Positions 31,782 to 45,419 of a stretch of DNA of 64,000 nucleotides are shown piece by piece. The notes below the pieces were generated by a model. That model was not told the DNA's origin. It worked only from the letters and a program-made list of their open reading frames with translations, and searched no databases. A program made the translations under genes and the position numbers. The stretch spans positions 198,804,862 through 198,868,861 of the forward strand of contig OY998178.1 in the NCBI GenBank assembly GCA_963921935.1. The letters are read 5' to 3'. Positions within the stretch are counted from its first letter, which is position 1; every line of letters begins with the position of its first letter. This DNA is from Galeruca laticollis (taxonomy: Eukaryota; Arthropoda; Insecta; Coleoptera; Chrysomelidae).

Positions 31782-33485
31782 CTACATTAAATTCGCCAAG
31801 GAACAACTGTTGCCATAATTAAGAAACCAATCACATTTTAAGCACACTTTTTCAATACAATATATTCCAAGACGAGAGACCAATAACTGAATTATATACA
31901 AACTATCAAACGAAACTAATTAATAACATAAATTAGTACTTAAAGTAACAACATCAACCAGAACATGTATAACTAACAGGCGATCTGAAATTAATGGAAC
32001 CAAATAAACCATCTAACCAAATTTATATTTTACAGTCTAAAGCAACTATTTCAACCAAGAGCTTTCTCAAAACCCGCCAAAAGCCTACAGCCACCTCACA
32101 ATGTGCGATCTCAATCCAGAATCTTCTCTTTTCAAGATCCCCGAAGTTACGGAAGAGTTTTAAATTAGCAAATTATGAAATGTTTATTCTGCCGTGTTCA
32201 CTACAATACAATAAACAAAAACCTCAAACGTGTCCTTCCGATTCACTATTTTCACTAAAGTTATTGAGAAGATGAACTAGGCACGTAATTTTTTCTGAAC
32301 GGTTGTTAACTTGTGAGGAATAAGGGCGAGCACCTTGTTCTGTTAGCTTAATAGAAATATTATGTCTTATCACTAGGTATAGTTCTCTAAATCGTAAGTA
32401 AGAGCAGGCATGTATATTTCTAACTCATTTGTTGTCATCAGTGTGGTATAACCAAAGTTTGCTCCAGGCTTCAACAACTTTAAGTTTGGTTTTACGATAT
32501 TGATAAGGATAAATGAGCTAGAAACATTTATGCCTGTCGTTATCTACGATATTAAAAATTAAAACGCATAAGCCTTTATCTTTCATTCAAAATAGGTTCA
32601 TCATTATACCGTTATTGTAATCTTACTGGGATCGCAAGCTCAATTAGTTAACTATAAGTGTCTACATATTTGATGTAGTCGTGGAAAGCAGGATCAAAAA
32701 ATTTAATTTATCTACCTTATGTTTGTAACTTAGCTTTAAATCTACTAATGACAGCAATTGAGCTAGAAACACACTGTTATCAACAAAATTTTCTATAGTA
32801 AAACTAAAAAGACGCAAATAGGGGAAGGGGAGGCAAGGCGTGATCCCGAACGTTTGGAGCGCCGCACAATTTAAGTATTTTGAATATTTATTCATTTATA
32901 ATTACTCTTATCATTGGAAATGAGGAACTTAAGAAACTTGACAATTAAGGAAAAAGAAAAAAATTCGAATCCCATCATGCCCACCCTTCCCATATATTTC
33001 CATTTACCCCATAATTCAGGAGAGAGCATATGACTCTTGTTCCTTAGCTACGGGCGCCCTTGATTATATATTAAGGTAACATTTTACTTAATTTATATTT
33101 ACCTGTTTCCGCGGTTCATCGGGTCAAAGATATCTTCGAATGGTCACATCTTCTGTATGCTGGGCTGCTAATCCTACTTACTTTCATATACCTGAAGGAC
33201 CGCCCAGCTTAACAGACTTACCTGAAAAAGAATGATACATTATTTTTCAAAATCTGACACGTGCATTGAAGAAACAGACAGAATATTTCAGTATCTCAGT
33301 TATGGATATACTGAAACGATTGATAGAAAATAATTTGGGCATTTTTTTTTCAATAATGATATTTATCAATGAAATGATATCCACTCTATATAGGTTGATC
33401 TCATTGTAGTGATGTGTATGCTATTTTCCAGAAACGAAATTGATTGAGACTAGCATTTGAAATAGAAAGCACACGGAATATCTTA
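31782..33485. other. No recognisable gene
   Basis: Low-complexity AT-rich sequence. A 93-codon open frame at 31994-32275 (+) is Lys/Ser/Thr-rich and unlike anything I know. A gggaaggggaggc purine run lies near 32821. Confidence 0.35.
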
Positions 33486-35657
33486 AGGCGCGTTCTTTCG
33501 GCCGGATTTTGTTGATCAATTCAAGTTGGTCAATAAAATTTAAATTTGAATTCATACGTAAACTAAAAATTGATGATCCAGTTTCAGTATAAAAATGGCG
33601 TAGAATAGTTTAGTTGTTGAATGTTTTATTATACTTGAGAAGAAAACATCTATTTTGTGTGAGACAATTGATTTTAAGAAGAAATCAATCTGGAGCGTCA
33701 GAAAACTTAAGCTAGAGCATTTGAGGATAAATATAGAAATCATCCGAGAATGTCCGAGGAAAATTGAATAACTCCTGATGAATATTCAGGACAATCCAAA
33801 GAAACAAGACACAAAGACACAGTAATGAGTCAAGTACTCTCACCAAAAATGAAGTTGAAAATAAGTCAAAGGAATTTAACTAATTGAGATTCATTTCCAT
33901 ACTTGCTTCCGTGTAATACCGTGCTTATCTTGTATTTATCACACAATTTAAAAAAAACATCGACAGCTTTAGCACGTAAACTTGCTCTGTACCCAATCCA
34001 TTTTTCTCTGATTCACAAGACAGTAATTGTTGTTTTTTGTACATTGTACTGATCGTCTTGATTTTATTCTTTAAATAAGCAGTAGTAAGCTTAGTAATAC
34101 TTTCTAGTACAATACACTTTAATCCCTTTTCCCTGTCACTTTCCTATCTTTTCCTCCAAGTGGTTCAAAAGGAAATTATATGAATATTTGCGATAAAGTT
34201 GCAACATTTGAAAATGACATTTTCAGATCTCTGAATGCTCATTTTTTCTTATTAAATCACAAAACACACACGGATGCAACAGAAAATACTCTTGATCAAG
34301 CGAAGGAAAACTTGACTGTGAGGTTCACACGCTTCAAGCGACGGGTGTGAAGTTAGCAGTTGATTTCCAGCAGTTAAAATAGTAAAATTGAAAGTAGTTG
34401 CAACAAATTGTGTTTTAAAATTTAACATGCATAATATAATATAGTTGTCTTTAAAAATCAACTACCTTCCCCCGTACCCACTTAAAAGCCGTCGGGGTGT
34501 ATGAAACCACCCCTAAACGATAAAAATATAAATAAATAATTCAGAACCTCGACTTCTCGTTCGAGTTCCAGGATGATATTCACAGAATACATTCTAAATG
34601 CCTCTAGAAACCATTTACCGCCGCCAGTACCCACTTAGAAGCCGTCGGGGTGGATGAAACTACCCCTAAACGATAAAAGAATAAATAAATAATTCAGAAC
34701 CTCGACTTCTTGTTCGAGCTCCAGGATGATATTCACGGAGGGCGGTAAATGATTTCTAGAAGCATTTCCAATTTATCCTTTGAATATCATCCTGGAACTC
34801 GAACGACAAGTCGAGGTTCTGAATTATTTTTTAAATTTTTATCGTTTGGGGGTAGTTTCATCCACCCCGACGGCTTGTAAGGGGGTACGGGCGGTGGCAA
34901 ATAATTTCTAGGGGCATTTGCAATGTATCCTGTGAATATCATCCTGGAACTCGAACGAGACGTCGAGGTTCTGGATTATTTATTTATTTTTTACCGTTTA
35001 GGGGTAGTTTCATCCACCCCGACGGCTTCTAAGTGGGTACCGGCGGTGGTAAATAATTTCTAGGGGCATATGCAATGCATCCTGTGAATATCATCCTGGA
35101 ACTCGAACGAGAAGTCAAGGTTCTGAATTATTTATTTATTTTTTATCGTTTAGGGGTAGTTTCATCCACCCCGACGGCTTCTAAGTGGGTACGGGCGGTG
35201 GTAAATAACTTCTAGAAGCATTTGCAATGTATCCTGGAACTCGAACGAGAAGTCGAAGTTTTGAATTATTTATTTATTTGTTTTCGTTTAGGGGTAGTTT
35301 CATCCACACCGACGGCTTCTAAGTGGGTACGGGCGGTGGTAAATAACTTCTAGATGCATTTGCAATGTATCCTGTGAATATCATTGTGGAACTCGAACGA
35401 GAAGTTGAGTTTCTGAATTATTTATTTATATTTTTATCGTTTAGGGGTGGTTTCATACACCCCGACGGCTTCTAAGTGGGTACGGGGGACGGTAGTTGAT
35501 TTTTAAAGACAACTATATTATATTATGTATGTTAAATTTTAAATCACAATTTGTTGCAACTACTATCAATTTTACTATTTTAACTGCTGGAAGTCAACTG
35601 CTAACTTCACACCCGTCTTCAAGCGATCAACAAAATTCGGCCCGTAAGAATGCGCCT
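33486..35657. mobile_element. Fold-back element with inverted minisatellite core
   Basis: Outer ends AGGCGCGTTCTTTCGGCC and the complement of GGCCCGTAAGAATGCGCCT are inverted repeats of about 35 bp, flanked by TTA (33483-33485 and 35658-35660). An inner inverted pair of about 150 bp (34320-34470 / 35490-35635) brackets the minisatellite. A 3-bp TTA duplication would fit PIF/Harbinger, but no transposase is present. The left side has about 800 bp more than the right before the inner pair. Confidence 0.7.
34470..35492. repeat. Minisatellite, about 152-bp unit, two opposed blocks
   Basis: About seven units, each containing gccgtcggggtg...acccctaaacg, an AT tract, ctcgttcgagttccaggatga, and tctagaaa. 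Two units run one way (anchors at 34488 and 34641) and five the other (gacggc anchors at 34869, 35021, 35173, 35311, 35464). The switch is near 34739. Spacing is 152-153 bp, with one unit of 138 bp. Confidence 0.9.
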
Positions 35658-35660
35658 TTA

Positions 35661-36149
35661 GCGGAACACTAATTAGACTACCTGGTTGGGATTATTGTTC
35701 AGTTAATTTGTTTCCTTGTTATTTTCTTTAATAAACAATAAAAGTAAGAGCATTGTATTCATAACCATAAACTTTTTAAATCATAAGTATTAATTTAGTT
35801 TGTTTTTAAATTAATTGGACCCCTGTCCAAGAGACAAGCAGATTTCTAAATCACAACGCTGACATCTTTGAATGAATAAATACACAAGTTGGATATTTCC
35901 CCGTTAATTAATTCATTTTTCACTTAATATTGAAAGATACAACAAAATAATTTGATTAAGGATATAGATTAACGGTTATTATAAGTAGTAGATAAGTTTA
36001 TTAGTCACAGGTTTGAGAAATCTCTTCGTAAGACTACTTTTTCCAGCATCGAAAGAAATTTGTTTTAATACCTTTATAGAAAAAGTTTAACAAATATGTC
36101 AACACCATAGGTTTAAAGTTAATTTTTAAATCAAATAATAATTTGTAAC
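35661..36149. other. No recognisable gene
   Basis: AT-rich spacer leading into the Penelope-like scrap. Confidence 0.35.
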
Positions 36150-36465
36150 AGTTGTAGTTGTAGGTAATCCTAAGGATAAAATACTGAATTTGGAAATAAG
36201 TATTATTTACGAAATAAGCTATAACGGAAAGTATATTGGGCAGACTAGGAGGTTCATTAACGTTTGTTTTAAAGAGCATCTAGCTGATTTAAAATATTGA
36301 CGTACAGATAAATCGAGTATTACCAAGCATGGTATTAATCATTATCATACAATAAGTTCAGGTAATGTAAAACTGTTAAACAATGTATCCAACAATGGAT
36401 TGTTGGATGAATTTGAAAGTATTGAAATAACGAAATTAACTGACTCGACAGTAAGTTTCATTTAA
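36150..36465 (+). pseudogene. GIY-YIG endonuclease scrap of a third Penelope-like element
   Basis: In one plus frame KDKILNLE is followed by IIYEISYNGKYIGQTRRF (the GIY...YIG signature; Ile for Gly), FKEHLADLKY, a TGA at 36298, then DKSSITKHGINHYH, NVKLLNNVSNNGLLDEFESIEI with the conserved late Glu. One stop, otherwise in frame. RT upstream is not recognisable. This scrap differs from both other Penelope-like copies in the window. Confidence 0.7.
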
Positions 36466-37958
36466 AACACTAATATTGAAATAATAATTATATAGAAACA
36501 ATGGACGTATTTCTTATAGTCCACTTATTAGTTTATTAGATTCAAATTAAATGTGACATTTTTATTATTCAAAGTTGTAATTCAAACTTTAAGTGAATTA
36601 AGAAGGCCTCTCAAGCCCCCAACATCATTCCGAGATTTATTGCAGCTATTGCATAAAATTTTGACGGATTTGGATTTTGAGCGTCAACTCTATCATCAGC
36701 ATCTAGTCCAACACAGGTTAACTACAGCTTGCAGTTACAACCGTCGCAGGTTGTACTTGAACCCATTTGTGTGCTACGATTACAATTAGCATACCTCATA
36801 CTCACTAAGCAAGCGACTACAAACGGAAAATAAAACTTCCAGAACAAAGATTAAATTGTCCACTGAGTGCAGTTAGCCGCTCCTTTTAGTCGAAGCGGAT
36901 TGGCATAAAAACAGCAAAAAAGGTAAACATTCATTGAAAATAGTGTACATATCAGCAGAATTATATATCAGAATTAGGAATTTGAAGAAACGTCTAACTC
37001 ACAACGAAAGAAAATGTACTAAACTTACTGTGCACTTTAAACAAAGTAAAACGATCTAAAAACAGATTAAATCACTAATTTTTTGAGAGGCGAGAATGTT
37101 AATGTGTATATTGGCAAAAACCAACTGCGCGTATTTCTTTCTTTAACTTTGCAGTTGTCGATAAAAGAAAGATGAGTAGCCCTTTGGTTTTCGCATGGAA
37201 TTGATATACGTATTATACTATTAATGTTATTAAAAATTTATTTGATAATGATTAAATTAATTGAAATCGTCTTTTCTATATTAAACGGATGGAACATATT
37301 TATTAGCAGTTTATACTAAAATACGTCCCTCAGTATCAACATACAATTTTTTCCATGTGATATAATATGTAAGTATATTGATTTCACTGTATACCCACCA
37401 ATCTATCAAACTCTATTCTAAGCTCGTCGATATTTCAAATATGACAAATTGCACAAAGAACTAAAAGAAATAACTGAGGTATACGAATACCATGAAGAAC
37501 ATTATTACTGCATCTTGTTTGATTTTCATCCAAATCCTCAAACTAGAATCATTTACATAAACCTGAGATCCGGCATTGAGACTGAACTTTCAACTCGCCC
37601 CATTTTCAGAATTGGTTACAGGTTTTGGTGGCATTTTTCAGGACCGGCGGGAGGAGTATCAGATAGATTCAGGATATTTGTATTTTAATAAAGATGGGAT
37701 TCAGGATTTACATTATAAGGTAATCAAGGTTGGTAGAATTTTGAAAATCTTTATACACAACTAGCAGCAAAAACCTGCTTGACTAGTTTCTTTTAGTCTT
37801 AATATTTAAACATTTATATTAGGGGATGGGATAAAACTATTACTCATATTACATTATAATATTACATAAAGATGTCGAAAGTTAGCGAAATTACTATTCA
37901 ATTGTCGAGGAATTTCCTAGATCTGTGTTCTTGAAATATCAAAAATCAATATCTAGAT
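36466..37958. other. No assignable gene; two unrecognised short ORFs
   Basis: 36553-36789 (+, about 78 codons, Leu-rich) and 37449-37764 (+, two overlapping frames with a Tyr/His-rich start and WWHF, EEYQID) look weakly protein-like, possibly decayed exons, but match no family I know. Confidence 0.3.
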
Positions 37959-40112
37959 CAGTGGTCGCCAACCTGTCGACCGCGAGCTACCGGTAGCTCG
38001 TGGAGGCAATTCGGGTAGCTCTCACAACGATTTTAATTTAAAAAATACAAACTGCAAAAATCAGAGAAGCTTCCGAAAACATAAACAGCGGCAACGTTGC
38101 GGTGAGCGATCTGCCGCTTACGCCATCAAGCTAGAACTGACCAGCCGGACCAGCGCGTTAGTGTTCGAGAACGATCAGGATTGATTTGAACGGGATAAAT
38201 ACGCACGGCGCGGCGACATTGCGCTTAGTTTAAAATTGAACGCGTAACCAACGTCCAGCGGTTGGGTTCGTAGAGAACAACAAAAAATAATATTATGGCA
38301 AGCAGTTGTAAGAGGGTAAAGACATACCACTTTCATTCGGAATGGGAAGAACAATACTTTTTTACAGAAGTTAAAGATAAAAATGTGTGTTTGTTATGTA
38401 ATAATTCGATCTCCGTTGCAAAAAAGGAAATATTAGTGAGAGACATCATAAAACTGTACATTCTAATTTTGAAAAATCATTCCCACTACATTCTGCCGCC
38501 AAAAAGGAGAAACTGAAACAGTTAAAAAAGCAGTTAATTGGACAACAATCAATATTTTTAAGAACAGTCGAAAAAAATAAGGCTGCAACTGAAGCATCGT
38601 ACAGTGTGTCCCAGATAATTGCACAAAAAAAGAAACCTTATGAAGACGGGGAAATTATAAAATAGGCGTTTTTAGAAGCTGATGATTCGTTATTTGCCAA
38701 CTTTAGAAATAAAGACGAGATAGTTTCAGCTATAAAATCTATACAACTTTCTGCTAATACAGTGATGAGACGTGTGGAAGTAATGAGCAATGATATTTTT
38801 TACAGTTAAGAACTGACTTAGATAACTGTGTTTATTTTTCACTTCAACTGAATGAATCAACAGATGTCGTTGACACTGCCCAGATGGCCGTGTTCGTCAG
38901 GATGGTTTTTAGTGATTTTAGGATTAAAGAAGATCTTTTGAAGTTTATTCCATTGAAAGGACACACTACTGGACAGGAGTTGTTTTCTCATTTAAAAAAT
39001 ATTATTTCTACCGAGAAAATTCCAATATCGAAAATGGTAGGCTTGACAACCGATGGCGCTCCAGCTATGGTGGGTTGTGATAAGGGTCTGGTGGCGTTAT
39101 GTCGTAAAGATGAAACTTTTCCGCAATTTCTCTGTTACCTCTGCATTATCCATCAGCAAGCATTATGTGGAAATTTCCTGAAACTAAACAACGTTATGAA
39201 ACTGGTGGTAAAAATTGTGAACAAGATTAGAGCTCAAGCGTTACAAAGAAGATTATTCAAAACCTTGGCCGATGAAGTTGACTGTCAATACGGGGACCTA
39301 CTCCTTCACTTTGAAGTCCGATGGTTAAGTAGAGGACGGGTGCTAAAACGTTTTAATGATGTCCTATATGGCATAGTTCAATTCTTCAAACAACGCGATG
39401 AACCGACTCCGGAACTAGAAAATTCAATCTGGTTTAGAGATTTTGGTTTTCTCGTGGACATTACAGAGAAATTAAACAAACTTAATTTGCAGCTTCAGGG
39501 GAGAGACAAAGAACTAGCGGAAATGATTTCTGATATAAAAGCATTTATCAAAAAGCTGGAGTTTTTTTAACAAAACCTAATTAACAGCGATGCCAAGCAT
39601 TTTCCTATTATTTCAGAAAAAATATCTCAAAATCCATTAGAACCATATGACAGCAAATATCATGTAGAAATAGTTTCTACCCTGAAGAATAACTTCAAAA
39701 ATCGTTTTAAGGATTTCAACGAAATGGCTTTAGTAGCGCAGTTTGTTGTTTCACCCTTTATGGAAATTGATATCCAACAGTTTGCAACTTTGGTGAATAC
39801 ATCGCTGCAACAGAAATGGAAGTAATTGAGTTTCAAAATGATTTAACCTTAAAATCGTTAGTCTCAAATACCAAATGTATCTGGCCTATTGTAAGTAAAG
39901 ACAAATATTCAGTTCTATGCCGTGTTGCCTTGAAAGTGAAAGCATTATTCAGTTCAACCTATTTGTGTGAATCTTCTTTTTCCAATATGAAGTTTATTAA
40001 GAACAAATATCGCAATCGACTTACAGATGAACATTTGGATAATTGTATTCGAATGGCTGTATCAAATTATACTGCAAACATCAAAAAAATTATCGATGAG
40101 TCTGAGTGTTAG
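37959..40112 (+). mobile_element. hAT-like DNA transposon, 3' end not found
   Basis: The 5' terminus CAGTGGTCGCCAACC with an internal palindrome gagctaccggtagctc is typical of animal hAT (Charlie-like) ends. The eight bases before it (atctagat) could be a target duplication, but no matching right end was found after 40112. A broken transposase lies at 38295-40112. Confidence 0.75.
38295..40112 (+). pseudogene. hAT transposase, ZBED/GTF2IRD2-like, frameshifted
   Basis: Begins MASSCKRVKTYHF, then FTEVKDKNVCLLCN as a BED-type finger; the finger's His pair is found in another frame (LERHHKTVH-like). Stops and indels occur near 38440, 38664, 38805, 39568 and 39824. The RNase H-like core is visible: LNESTDVVDTAQ, GLTTDGAPAMVG, CIIHQQALC, DLLLHFEVRWLSRG. 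The hATC dimerisation block is at 39816-40112: LFSSTYLCESSFSNM then NRLTDEHLDNCIRM. Complete in outline but dead. Confidence 0.88.
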
Positions 40113-40819
40113 CCTTCTCATTGAACGTGCGTTTTTATTTTTCAATGTTTATTTATGTTCATGATAGTGCGTTACTCTTTTGTTGTTATTAACTATTTTT
40201 AAATCTTTCGTGACATGCCGTTGTGACTGGAAGTTTGTGTTTATTTTTCAAACACTTTCGTTCCAGTCCTGCAACTTTATCATTAGTGAGTCACTTAGGA
40301 CTTTGTAGTTTCAGTTTCTTAATTATTCAATTATCGAATCCGCCGAAATATACATCTACTATCGTATTCTTTACGGCTATGAAGTTTACTATGTTGTACT
40401 TCAGAATACTTTTTAATTCGGAGTTCATTATAATTGTCAGCTGAAATCTTTTTTAACTTCTAAAATCTATTTTATTTCCTCATCTTCCTTAACTGGGTTG
40501 GTTGTCTTAATGCCGCAAGTGATTATTGGAAGCCTTGCATGGTTAATTGGGGTATCCTTGCTAAAGCTATTGTCAGTTTAGCAGAAATATCTTATTATAG
40601 AAGACTCTATCTCCTGCCAGTAAGCAATCTTAAATTTTATCACTCCCATGTTTGATGAATTGAACACCACTATAAATCATGTTTCTTCTTCAAAATTGTA
40701 TTTACCCAACTTGAAATATCTACCTATCCGCAGTTGTTGTATTACAAGTCATCTATTTCATTTTTCTATTATTTATAACCACCCCCTTTTTATTTTACCG
40801 TAGAATTTAATGACTAAAG
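40113..40819. other. No recognisable gene
   Basis: AT-rich sequence after the hAT coding part; no hAT-type right terminus seen. Confidence 0.35.
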
Positions 40820-41268
40820 CGTTATATATTTTATTTCCTGCAATTACAGCTATGTCATCAGGATACACGATAAACTATTTTTTTATAATCTTTCTATTGT
40901 TTACAAGAAATTTGATCACACCTTCCAAGTCGACGTTAAATAAGGTTGTAGACAATGATCTGCCTTAACCCAGTCTCAATATTAAAAGACTTCATAATAC
41001 TTTGGGGGTAAACTTAGTTCTCTCGGAATATTCATATTCCTTGTATTTCTTGTCCAAGTTTACTTCTTATTACCCTATCAAAAGCTTGTTTCAAGTCGAC
41101 AAAGAGTGGATCTATGAAGGTTGGGTTCGTAGTATACTTTTTCAACCACTGGGTTACTACATGATGAGCATCCAACGTGTCCCAAATCCTTGTTGGTAGT
41201 CTCCGATATGTCTTTCTATCCATTTCGAATATTTTTGAGTCCAGATTCATATGAATTGAAACCAACAA
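40820..41268 (-). pseudogene. Non-LTR reverse transcriptase scrap
   Basis: The minus strand gives a degenerate lead with YRRLPTRIW, then PLFVDLKQAFDRV (RT motif A with its Asp), a gap with stops, LFNVDLEGVIKFL and FIVYPDDIAVIA, where YADD has become YPDD. The pattern of a motif-B loss and the Asp-Asp-Ile-Ala context resembles RTE/CR1-type RTs; the clade is uncertain. Heavily decayed. Confidence 0.65.
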
Positions 41269-41269
41269 A

Positions 41270-42259
41270 TCTGGATTCCATTTTCATTTTCCCATATTTC
41301 CTAACTAAATAGACTGTAAAATCTAAAAACCAATTTCTTTAAATAGCTCATATTTTGAACATCTTCTATAAAATGTACCATTTTTTTGTTTATGTTTTGT
41401 AATCTGTTGATTATTTAGAGAAACTGTCTGATTCATACTATCTATTTCTTTGTGGATGTTTAGTCGAGCTGCAGGATCCATTTTTTACTATTTTATCTTA
41501 AGCAAGGCAATCAAAAATATTTGCTTTGTGTATTTGTTTTTGTGAAGAATATTCTAATTGGTTATATAAATTACTTAGGTCAACATCACAGCCACAAAAA
41601 CATCGCTGCAGAAATTATACATTACGTTAGATAACAGATAATTATCTCGTCTTGGGATCTGTTGACAAGCGATACGCCACCACACTGCGTTAAAGTGAAC
41701 TTCTGTAAGCCCACAATTTAAAATTTAAAAGTGACAGCCGAGTCGTCATTTGTAATACGTTGCCATCTCGTATCATTTTTTATGAAGTTGTTTTGCGTGC
41801 GTAGGCCATTATTATTGGGTTTTCGAGTAGTATAGGGTAAAAACAAAAATTATGTTCTGTAGGTTTTTGCGATCAAAGAAGTGAAACGGATGTACAGATA
41901 TCATTCTAAAAACTTCATAAATCTTATCATGGGACCAAAAAACATGAAGATTTATTGAAATCAGGTAAAAATACGTTTTTTTGGAAAAAAAGCAATACTA
42001 AATTTGACAAATCCAGGAAAGCGTTTTTAAAAGAAAAAGGTCCGCTTTAAGCCGCAATGAAAAAATTACAGTTTGCAATATATTCGAAATTCGATTCTAT
42101 GACTGCTATAGTCTATATAGAAAGGACAAGGAGTAATACATCATTCATTTAAGTAGATTTCATAGACATACCAAAATATATTTTAAGAGGGTATACCGTA
42201 AGATACATTTTGTATTGAACGAATGAGTTGCAGCTATGCTAAAGAATATACGATTTAGG
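41270..42259. other. No recognisable gene
   Basis: AT-rich; nothing supported. Confidence 0.35.
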
Positions 42260-42955
42260 TCAGAGGTAACGGGATGTACTAATTTTAATAAAAAAAAAGT
42301 GATAGAGGTAGAGGTCATTCGGAAGCAAAAATTGTAGTTCATTATAAAAAAATTCTACAACTTCCTCAGGACTAAGATACATAATACCGAAATGTACTTT
42401 TAAGTATTCGCCAATTACAGAACCTTTCTGTCTGTACTCTTGTACCAAATGAAACTCCTGAATCTTACGAAACCAAGCTTGACAGAGATGAAATTTACAA
42501 CCAAAAAGAATTTGATCTCTGCCAAAACATTCATATATAGCGTTATGAATGCTTAGTTCAAAATCTACTACGACTTCTTTAGGTTGAAAATTTAAGCCTA
42601 CTTCTTTACATTTTTGTCTTAAAATTAAAAACAAAGTTGACTTGATTTGTCCGGCAGCAAACAAAAAACAAGAGGTACGTAATAGCCGTTTTTAAAACCA
42701 TGAATGGTAAACATTTGGTAAAAAAAGTTGAACAGTATTTAAAAGTCCCATCCATCAAAATACAATCCGAATTACATAAAAAATTAAGGTTGGAAAAACA
42801 GGAGAACACAATAATTTTAAATACCGGGTCTGCTGTTAATAGAAATTCCTCTTCTCGGTTCGTTCGATATTGTAATTCACGAACACTATTAAATACTTCT
42901 TCCTGATTTTTAGGCAATAGTGTAAGTGCATCAACATCCTTCCCCTAATCCCCTA
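42260..42955 (-). pseudogene. MULE transposase scrap, third relative
   Basis: Minus-strand core of the same FLYWCH/MULE group: LLPKNQEEVF, IIVFSCFSNL, CILMDGTFKYCSTFF (first Asp), a frame change near 42650, KEVVVDFELSIHNAIY (second Asp), FGCKFHLCQAWFRK (C-x2-H box), FGIMYLSPEEV. The FLYWCH finger and the Glu-containing C-terminus are missing. More divergent than the copies at 22894 and 26197. Confidence 0.8.
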
Positions 42956-43507
42956 AATATCGATCAAAACAATCAAGATTTCTTCAAAATATTTAATTCA
43001 AGAAATCTTTGAAACCTTTCAGAAATATACATAATTCTATGGGCCTCCGATTTTATCTATTATAAACCCTAATGACTCTAATAGGATTAAACTAAATGGT
43101 TGCGGCACAGTTCGAACATTTCAGTAATCCTCAAATTGATACAAGTCAGGTAAAATTTTATTTTGTGGCAGAGTTCGGATATGCCCGTTTATTCATAATA
43201 TTTTTTATTTGTATTACTCCTATATGTAGTGTTTGGGGAATTTTTCTCAGAAATTTTAAATGGCAAGTGGCCTACTGTAATCGGCTTACACCTATTTACA
43301 GATTATTCGATTATTGAGAGGGATTTTCCAAACAACCCAGTTTTCTGAGAAACATTATCGGGAATATTATTTTAAAAGAAAGTAGGTACATTAAATCAGT
43401 ACTTAGTATTAGTTCTTTGAGTAAAGTTGTATGGTTGTCATAATATTGTAAACAGTTGGAATATATTTGAAACATTTGTTGAATGTTAATTGTGCAAGTA
43501 CCAAACA
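42956..43507. other. No recognisable gene
   Basis: Flank between a MULE scrap and DD82E copy 3. Repeated gttcgaaca/gttcgga-type words at 43108 and 43172; no assigned TIR. Confidence 0.3.
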
Positions 43508-44842
43508 ATGTCGATAAGCCAAGGACCATCTAAACGACCAAAAACAGGTCCATTATCTTTAAATGAAAAAACTCTGATATTGAATTGTTATATATCATTG
43601 AAAAACAAGGATCCAAGTGCAAGTGTTGATGATATTGTGGTATTAACGGCTGCTATGTTGTGTGTTGCTAAATCAACAATTTATAGATTACTAAAAGGAA
43701 GCAAGAATGGAACTCTTCAACCCCCTAAAACTCCATCAGGCCGAAAACCAATTGAGATCGATGAGTCATTAAAACAAAGACTAAGGCGTAAAGTCCATGG
43801 ATTTTACTTACGAAAGGAAATTCAACACTTGACAAAATTATGACATGAGTGCAAGAAGATACGGACTATCCAAAATTCTCCAGAATGACATTATGCAAAC
43901 TTTTGAAAGATGTGGGTTTCAGATATACAAAACATAATAGAAAATCTCTCTTGATAGATAAACCGGAAATAGTTTTTTGGAGAAGAGACTATTTAAGAAG
44001 CATTCGACATGCCAGAGAACAAAATTTGAAAATCTTCTACTTAGACGAACCATGGATAAATGCTGGATATACAGTTTCCAAATCTTGGCAAGATGACAAC
44101 ATTAAAAGCGGAAGGCAGGCATTCGTGGAAGGTTTGTCGTTAGGTTTGCAGTCACCACCTGGAAAAGGAAAAAGACTTATCATTGTCCATGTTGGAAGTT
44201 CTGAAGGTTTTGTTGATGGTGGATTATTAACTTTTATTTCAAAACGCACGGGGGACTATCACGAAGATATGAATGGGGATGTCTTCGAGGAATGGTTTGT
44301 TCAAATGTTGGATCTGATTCCAAAAGGGGCGTTATTGTTATGGACAACGCAAGTTACCATTCACGGTTACGAGAAGCATTGCCCACAAGTCGTTGGCGTA
44401 AAGCAGAGCTTTTGGAGTGGCTTATTTCGAAAAATATTGAGTTTCCAAAAGATCCACTAAGGAAAGAACTTTACAGAATTGCAAAAATGAACAAGAATAA
44501 ATACAAAACCTACATTGTAGAAGAAATGGCTTCTTCTCGTGGTATATCAGTTCTTCGACTTCCCCCTTATCATTGTGAACTTAATCCCATAGAATTAATA
44601 TGGGCTCAGGTAAAGGGGGAAGTTGGAAAAAAAATACTACTTTTAAAATAAACGATGTTGTGAAATTGTTTGAGAGTGCTGTAAGTCATGTGAGTAAGGA
44701 AAATTGGACAAACTGTATCGAGCATGTTATCAAAGTAGAGGCAAATATGTGGAAAATTGACAATATTTGTGATGATTTAATCGACCCTATTATTATTAAT
44801 GTCAACAACGATTCTTCCTCTTCCGAGTCGGATATAGAATAA
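43508..44842 (+). pseudogene. DD82E transposase, copy 3, several frameshifts
   Basis: An ATG at 43508 starts MSISQGPSKRPK; EKTLILNCYISLK gives the N-terminus used to detect the frameshift in copy 1. HTH CVAKSTIYRLLK, GRKPIEIDES, indel plus TGA around 43820-43855, then FYLDEPWINAGY (first Asp; Thr replaced by Pro), frame change near 44325, GVIVMDNASYHS (second Asp), LNPIELIWAQ (Glu after 82 residues), frame change near 44640, acidic/Ser tail to 44842. Dead, but complete in outline. Confidence 0.87.
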
Positions 44843-45419
44843 AATGTAAGTAATAAATGTATTCCAATAATTATTTCTTTTCATTTTTTATTATATTATA
44901 ATTTAAAACGTATTTTTTTCCCAAAATACACACCACTGCATTGCGTTATTGCTTATCTGCTAATCCTTTAACAATGAATAAACCCTAAACTTTGCTACAA
45001 CTGACACAAATACGGGGTCGATCTACCTGGTTTTTAGATTTACGGAAGAAATGTAATTTAAAGTAAAAGATTTATCAAAAATTTCATTGTGCTCCCTGTA
45101 AAGGTTTTGCATACTTAATTAGGGTTTATTACTCCTCGTACTTTTTGTACATACTATAAAAATCCAATTAATTGCTACAACAGTGCGTATGGTCCAGGAA
45201 GAAACAGATTACTCCATTAAAAAAATATATAGTGCTATCAATGAAAGGGAAGCTAGAAATATAAGGTTAGTGCAACATTTTTATCTATTTCTTAATTTTT
45301 TTAAATATTATTATTTGATTTGATACCCACTTATTTGAATGGTTTTATTGCATGAACTTACTGGACATTCACAAACAATCTGTTTTGCTCTCATTATAGT
45401 GTGCACTTATATTTCAGCG
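44843..45419. other. No recognisable gene
   Basis: Spacer between two DD82E copies; nctcctcgtactttttgtac-type palindromic word at 45133-45152 only. Confidence 0.3.

Noticed and set aside
45133..45152. Small palindrome ctcctcgtactttttgtac
   Set aside because: Short and without copies or flanking structure.
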